From contig NZ_FXAO01000006.1 of NCBI RefSeq assembly GCF_900177645.1, positions 1 through 64,000 of the forward strand: 64,000 nucleotides of DNA, written 5' to 3'. The position numbers were made by a program, and so were the translations under genes. The notes beneath the pieces were generated by a model. It ran no database searches and had not been told where the DNA came from. It worked only from the letters and a program-made list of their open reading frames with translations. The DNA is from Arenibacter troitsensis (GTDB taxonomy: Bacteria; Bacteroidota; Bacteroidia; Flavobacteriales; Flavobacteriaceae). Shown piece by piece: positions 61,439 through 64,000 of the stretch. How positions within the stretch are numbered: position 1 is the first letter of the stretch; every line of letters begins with the position of its first letter.

Positions 61439-62356
61439 TTAAATATCCAAAACCTTTTTTCGGCCCCACTTACATAATGTTTCTTTGCGAAATTCAGATG
61501 GGGACATACCGGTCTTCTTCCTAAAAAGTCTACTAAAATAGGAAGGGTCGTCATAATTTAAGGTAAATGCTATTTCTTTATTGGACATACTGGTGAAAAT
61601 CAACTGTCTCTTTGCTTCCAACACTATCCTATCCAAGATGTAGTCACCGGCATTCTTTCCCGAAAATTTGACACAAATACGATTGAGTTTTATAGGCGTA
61701 ATGTGCAGCATGCACGCATATTCCTTTACCTGCCTGACGCGGCCATAATTTTCCTCTACCAAATCCCTAAACTCAACAAACAATTCGTTCACCACTGGAC
61801 TTCCCTTGACGAAAATTTTATCTACAAATAGCTCTTCCAACTTTAATAGAAAAATATTAAGATAGGACCTTATGATCAGGTGTACATCCTTGGTGCCTTT
61901 TGCCAATTCTTCCTTTATCTTGGTCAACACCCCAAGTAGTTCTTCAAACTGGCACTCCCCTGGGCTCAAAATTGGCGGAATATCCCTATGTAAAAAGAAG
62001 GTACTGTTAAGGATGTTGGGGGTCTGTCGGTAATAGAACGCTTGAAATTCCCTGTTAAAAGCCAGAATATACCCATTACAATAATTCTCTATATTCATAA
62101 GATGTGTACGTCCTGGCGAGATGACATGGATACTTTTGGAAGAAATTTCATAATTCTCAAAATCCAGAATATGGTTCCCAGATCCTTCTATAAAAATACA
62201 GATTTCAAAAAAATTATGTCTATGGGGATGATTGGTAGGAAAGGGAACATGGGGAAGGGGTGTATTCGTCGTATTTTGGTCCTTAAACCGATAAAGCCTA
62301 AAAATACCATCCAATTCCTTTTCTCCTTCAATTGAGTACAAGGGTGTTTTGTTCAT
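61439..62356 (-). CDS. AraC-family transcriptional regulator
   Basis: 305 residues from the ATG at 62356 (a GTG two codons earlier also opens the frame). The N-terminal part is a cupin-like ligand domain (TNHPHRHNFFEICIFIEGSGNHILDFENYEI, HVISPGRTHLMNIENY). The C-terminal double helix-turn-helix covers about 200-300 (VRQVKEYACMLHITPIKLNRICVKFSGKNAGDYI, KEIAFTLNYDDPSYFSRLFRKKTGMSPSEFRKET). It likely senses a sugar-like compound. It follows the downstream end of a symporter gene in the same direction and may control it. Confidence 0.93.
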   Translation of the reverse strand: MNKTPLYSIEGEKELDGIFRLYRFKDQNTTNTPLPHVPFPTNHPHRHNFFEICIFIEGSGNHILDFENYEISSKSIHVISPGRTHLMNIENYCNGYILAFNREFQAFYYRQTPNILNSTFFLHRDIPPILSPGECQFEELLGVLTKIKEELAKGTKDVHLIIRSYLNIFLLKLEELFVDKIFVKGSPVVNELFVEFRDLVEENYGRVRQVKEYACMLHITPIKLNRICVKFSGKNAGDYILDRIVLEAKRQLIFTSMSNKEIAFTLNYDDPSYFSRLFRKKTGMSPSEFRKETLCKWGRKKVLDI

Positions 62357-62545
62357 TCCCACTTAAAAATATTAGAAAACGCGACTAATTCTTTATGAAA
62401 TTTAAGATTTTTTAGGAGAAACATGGTTGGTATACCAAAAAAAACTGAAAGGTGCAGGTAATTGCCCTATAGTATTTTTACTAATTCAAGGAAAGACAGG
62501 AAGTGAACCTTACCCTCTTTATATTCTTTTTAAAGCCATGGCAAA

Positions 62546-63961
62546 CTAGACTTTTCCGCTGTCCAGGTCTCCCTTTGGAGAAAAATGGTAGGTGAAAAGG
62601 CCAAGCAAGGCCAAAAGTAGCATCAACATCAAATCCAAGCGAAGCCCCAAAACCATATTAGGGATAATGTTCAATAGCGAGCCTATAAAGAGCAACATCG
62701 ACAGCAGGGTAAATACGGGCATTACCATTTTCAATTTTCTGGTACTGAAGAGGGCCGTAAATATCATAGGCGCCATTAAAGCCGTACCCGTAAAACTCGT
62801 ACGGGCCAATAGCACAAGCTCATTGGATGCCAATAGGGAAAAAGCAAAGACCACCATTGCAAAGAAGACTATAGCCACCCGTGTTATGCCCAGCATTTTT
62901 TTATCCTCCCCTGTCAAAAGGGACCTCAGTTCCCCGCCCAATGCAAAAATTTGTGAATCAGAAGTGGAAAGTGCCGCAGCTATTAATCCCAGAACGGCAA
63001 AGGCGGCCACCAAATTTGATTGGTCCGTAATTATGACGGCATGAATAAATTGGGCCGTATCCAGGTCGGGATAATTTACCGCCCCATACATTCCTATACA
63101 CAAGGTGGCAAAAATAATGATCAAGGCAAAAATGCCCAATCCTATGGCCATTCTGAACAACGATCTATAATTTTTCATAATGATGATCCTGGTCACCACC
63201 TGTGGCTGGGTAAAAGGGATCATGGTAATGGCAATAAGCGAAGCTATAAGGAATTGGGTAGTGAACAAACCATTGGGGCCAGGCACCGATAGCAGCTTTT
63301 CATTTACCTCTTCCACTTTCGCAAATAAATTCTCCATATTTCCAAAATAGGAAACACAGTTATAGGCAATGACGCTAATGACCAATAATAAAATAATCCC
63401 CTGTAGCATATCGCTATAAATAATGGCCTTCAACCCTCCCACCTCACTATAAATCAACACAATAAGAACTATTAAAATAGCCCATCCCCATATAGGCATC
63501 GCCTGGGGAAACGTGGCGTTCAAAAAAATAGCAATGCCCCTAATCTGTATAGCTACGTAGGGAACCAAAAAAATAAAGGCGCCCACAAAAGTGATATAGC
63601 CGGCAAATTTGTTTTTATAACATTGTACCATTAGGCCCGAAAGCCCCCTGAAATCTTTGCGCCTGGCTTTTTTTCTAAGATAATATCCCACTGAAATAAT
63701 CCCAAAGACCATTGCTGCATCAGAAAAGGCCAAAAATATCCATGAACCTACCCCATGGGTCCTAAAAAAATCGGGCATTCCGATCATGGTAAACGTACTA
63801 AAAAGGGTGGCCGCCAAAGTAAAAATACCAAGTACGGAGCCCACCTTGGAACCTGCCAAAAAATAGGAAGTAGAATCTTTATTCTTCTGTCTGGTAATAA
63901 GGGAGAAAGTGACCAGCACCCCTAAATAAACTATTGCTATTACTATAAAGATTGTTATCAT
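62546..63961 (-). CDS. SSS-family sodium:solute symporter
   Basis: 471 residues with about 13 membrane helices. SSS hallmarks: STSYFLAGSKVGSVLGIFTLAATLFSTFTMIGMPDFF, SEVGGLKAIIYSDMLQGIILL, MIPFTQPQVVTRIIIMKNYRS and GLIAAALSTSDSQIFALGGELRS. Substrate unknown; the proline/pantothenate-like length differs from the 532-residue carrier in the iol operon. Its ATG overlaps the stop of the upstream gene (ATGA), so translation is coupled to that gene beyond the right edge. Confidence 0.9.
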   Translation of the reverse strand: MITIFIVIAIVYLGVLVTFSLITRQKNKDSTSYFLAGSKVGSVLGIFTLAATLFSTFTMIGMPDFFRTHGVGSWIFLAFSDAAMVFGIISVGYYLRKKARRKDFRGLSGLMVQCYKNKFAGYITFVGAFIFLVPYVAIQIRGIAIFLNATFPQAMPIWGWAILIVLIVLIYSEVGGLKAIIYSDMLQGIILLLVISVIAYNCVSYFGNMENLFAKVEEVNEKLLSVPGPNGLFTTQFLIASLIAITMIPFTQPQVVTRIIIMKNYRSLFRMAIGLGIFALIIIFATLCIGMYGAVNYPDLDTAQFIHAVIITDQSNLVAAFAVLGLIAAALSTSDSQIFALGGELRSLLTGEDKKMLGITRVAIVFFAMVVFAFSLLASNELVLLARTSFTGTALMAPMIFTALFSTRKLKMVMPVFTLLSMLLFIGSLLNIIPNMVLGLRLDLMLMLLLALLGLFTYHFSPKGDLDSGKV

Positions 63962-64000
63962 TCTTCCGTAGAATTATCACTTCCGGGATGCACCAAAGTT
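63958..64000 (-). CDS. C-terminal end of an upstream gene (partial)
   Basis: The last 13 codons (TLVHPGSDNSTEE then TGA at 63960-63958) overlap the symporter ATG as ATGA. This fits the small DUF-type or transporter-accessory gene often found before SSS carriers, but it is too short to identify. Confidence 0.5.
   Translation of the reverse strand, partial: TLVHPGSDNSTEE

Noticed and set aside
62592-63044. 150-codon plus-strand frame opposite the symporter
   Set aside because: Low-complexity Ser/Ala/Lys content typical of the complement of membrane-helix codons.
1-64000. CRISPR arrays, tRNA or rRNA genes, transposases, phage genes
   Set aside because: No direct-repeat arrays, cloverleaf-like sequences or recognisable transposase or integrase reading frames were seen.

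Overview
The window comes from the chromosome of a marine Bacteroidetes, most likely a Flavobacteriaceae member of the Maribacter/Zobellia/Arenibacter type. This is inferred from low GC, SusC/SusD pairs, an ECF-sigma/FecR regulated TonB receptor, many sulfatases, lipoprotein signals without strong Shine-Dalgarno sites, and Bacteroidetes-type TAnnTTTG promoter elements. I see no tRNA, rRNA, CRISPR array, intact insertion sequence or phage gene.

Positions 1-2719 hold the end of a polysaccharide-utilisation locus on the minus strand: ECF sigma factor, FecR anti-sigma factor, then the N-terminal part of a SusC receptor that runs off the left edge. A convincing plus-strand terminator and promoter-like box in the fecR-susC gap suggest a small antisense RNA.

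Positions 3003-31262 are the heart of the window. A complete myo-inositol catabolic operon (iolJ-B-C-D, sodium symporter, iolA-E-G) lies next to a phytate-dephosphorylation block: TonB-dependent receptor plus purple acid phosphatase, then response regulator, histidine kinase, PepSY-like lipoprotein, tandem beta-propeller phytase and PafA phosphatase. A LacI regulator and a SusC/SusD pair follow. Two shared DNA elements tie the genes together. The palindrome TGCAAAGGTTTGCA lies 83-93 bp upstream of both the iol operon and susC. A direct repeat, ACAGATT-N4-ACAGAATT-N6-TAnnTTTA, lies in front of both the TonB receptor and the PepSY-phytase-pafA transcript. The inferred picture is a two-arm system: the two-component pair controls phosphate release from phytate, and LacI controls uptake and oxidation of the inositol.

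Positions 31492-34377 (plus strand) encode a GH33-like sialidase, a phytanoyl-CoA dioxygenase-type oxygenase and a creatininase-family hydrolase. A lipid A-type acyltransferase and small or unknown genes follow. Positions 36813-45401 (minus) carry an aldose 1-epimerase, a PAP2 phosphatase, two sulfatases, a lactonase, a KDPGal-type aldolase and a 2-keto-3-deoxygalactonokinase, which together suggest catabolism of sulfated galactose polymers by the De Ley-Doudoroff route.

Positions 45934-51926 hold an outer-membrane protein, a DUF4270 lipoprotein, a Kelch lipoprotein, a DUF4907 protein and a LytS/LytTR two-component pair. Positions 52078-61012 carry a third sulfatase, an unusual propeller/alpha-barrel fusion, a PQQ-type sugar dehydrogenase fused to cytochrome c, an ornithine cyclodeaminase-family enzyme and a conserved-looking unknown secreted protein. 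A dead susC fragment at 61203-61304 shows that a PUL decayed there. The window closes with an AraC regulator, a second sodium symporter and the last codons of another gene.
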